Made by a program: the position numbers and the translations under genes. From Kordiimonadaceae bacterium (GTDB lineage: Bacteria; Pseudomonadota; Alphaproteobacteria; Sphingomonadales; Kordiimonadaceae), in assembly GCA_016763495.1 (NCBI GenBank), contig JAESTR010000041.1:1-5594 (forward strand): 5,594 nucleotides of DNA, written 5' to 3'. Of this stretch, positions 4,943 to 5,594 are shown piece after piece (the first letter of the stretch is position 1; each line of letters opens with the position of its first letter). The notes below the pieces were generated by a model. It was not told where the DNA came from. It ran no database searches and saw only the letters and a list, made by a program, of their open reading frames with translations.

Positions 4943-5594
4943 ATGATCAATCTAATAGCTAAAAATACGCTTCTAACTTTAATTCTAGTGACTTGTTCAG
5001 TTACCGCTAGTATTCCAGCTAAAGCTTACCCTGATAGTTTCAGACCAGATAAATTATGGGGCGTAAATGGATCTTTCTACTTTAGTGCAGAAACGGGAGA
5101 TATTAAGCTTCAAAAGTTATCACAAAGTATCGCAAATGGAAAATGTGAAGATTTATTCAAAGCATACAAAGAAGCAGATTTAACTCCTCCATTTTACAAG
5201 TATGACTCTATAGCTATACGCATGTTTTCTGAAGGAACTTGCCAGCAACAAGATCTAAAAAAGGCAACCGAACTTTTGACACAAAGCCTATATGACTCAT
5301 CCCCTAGTGGATTGTCATCAAAGGTATTTACACCGGAATATTACTACCTAGCAGGCAAATATTTTTTAGAGAACCCCAGCGAACTAGGTGGCCCAAAAGA
5401 AGCGGCCTATATGTTCCAACTTGCCGCTGACACTGTAGCAGTTGACCTGTTCATGGCGGTTCTCGACGACGAGCAAGGATTTCCATACGCAAAAGAGCGC
5501 AAAGTGTTCGGCCTTTCAAAACTTGAATCAATACGCACTTTATCTAACGAATTTTTAGGCCCCCGCCCTGAGCCGCTGGCCCCACAAATGGCCG
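4943..5594 (+). CDS. Secreted Sel1/TPR-like protein of unknown function (3' end outside window)
   Basis: From ATG at 4943 the frame is open for 217 codons to the window end. Residues 1-28 look like a cleavable signal peptide: Lys7, hydrophobic core TLLTLILV at 9-16, and a PAKA|YPD cleavage site. A cysteine at 18 follows LVT, but the threonine before it makes a lipoprotein site unlikely. The mature part has two cysteines (68 and 100) that could form a disulfide in the periplasm. Residues about 91-114 (FSEGTC, then DLKKATELLTQS) and 136-162 (LAGKYFLE, then GGPKEAAYMFQLAAD) resemble Sel1-like TPR helices, which usually mediate protein-protein contacts. GGGGGA lies 5 bases before the ATG. The first two thirds are visibly richer in A and T, with codons such as TTA, AAA and ATA, than aceA, which hints at a different origin. 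I do not recognise the family; the Sel1 call is tentative, the gene itself is likely real. Confidence 0.75.
   Translation, partial: MINLIAKNTLLTLILVTCSVTASIPAKAYPDSFRPDKLWGVNGSFYFSAETGDIKLQKLSQSIANGKCEDLFKAYKEADLTPPFYKYDSIAIRMFSEGTCQQQDLKKATELLTQSLYDSSPSGLSSKVFTPEYYYLAGKYFLENPSELGGPKEAAYMFQLAADTVAVDLFMAVLDDEQGFPYAKERKVFGLSKLESIRTLSNEFLGPRPEPLAPQMA

Overview
The window looks like chromosomal DNA of a Gram-negative, probably marine, alphaproteobacterium. The clues are an outer-membrane porin of the alginate-export family, a long (about 530-residue) proteobacterial isocitrate lyase, and next to it a regulator of the XRE / M78-like / DUF2083 type (ScfR/RamB family) that is common in Alphaproteobacteria. 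An order-level placement, for example Kordiimonadales, would be a guess.

Layout, left to right. (1) Positions 1-909, minus strand: 5' part of a secreted beta-barrel protein of the alginate-export family; its C-terminus lies outside the window. (2) 910-1258: non-coding, with a 14-bp palindrome and an AT-rich promoter-like stretch ahead of the porin, an 8-bp inverted repeat, and a stem-loop plus T-tract that should terminate the next gene. (3) 1259-2650, minus strand: the ScfR/RamB-type regulator, starting at GTG. (4) 2651-2844: divergent control region with five direct TTACAA boxes and one inverted copy, including a near-perfect 16-bp palindrome. (5) 2845-4482, plus strand: aceA, isocitrate lyase, with all the family's catalytic motifs. 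(6) 4483-4942: no convincing gene; a strong stem-loop just after aceA, several nested inverted repeats and an isolated perfect Shine-Dalgarno sequence. (7) 4943 to the window end, plus strand: an AT-rich, secreted, Sel1/TPR-like protein of unknown function, cut by the window edge.

How the parts work together: the central unit is a regulator and its probable target. Isocitrate lyase commits carbon to the glyoxylate shunt, which is needed for growth on acetate and other C2-yielding substrates. Regulators of this family are known to sense short-chain acyl-CoAs and to control genes of acetate or propionate assimilation. The TTACAA array lies between the two start codons, where it could serve both aceA control and autoregulation. 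No malate synthase gene is visible. The flanking porin and the secreted protein have no demonstrated link to this unit.

I did not find a CRISPR array, a transposase, an RNA gene or an evident defence system. The most interesting points are the operator array, the complete loss of the metallopeptidase motif in the regulator, the palindrome ahead of the porin, and the structured non-coding stretch after aceA.
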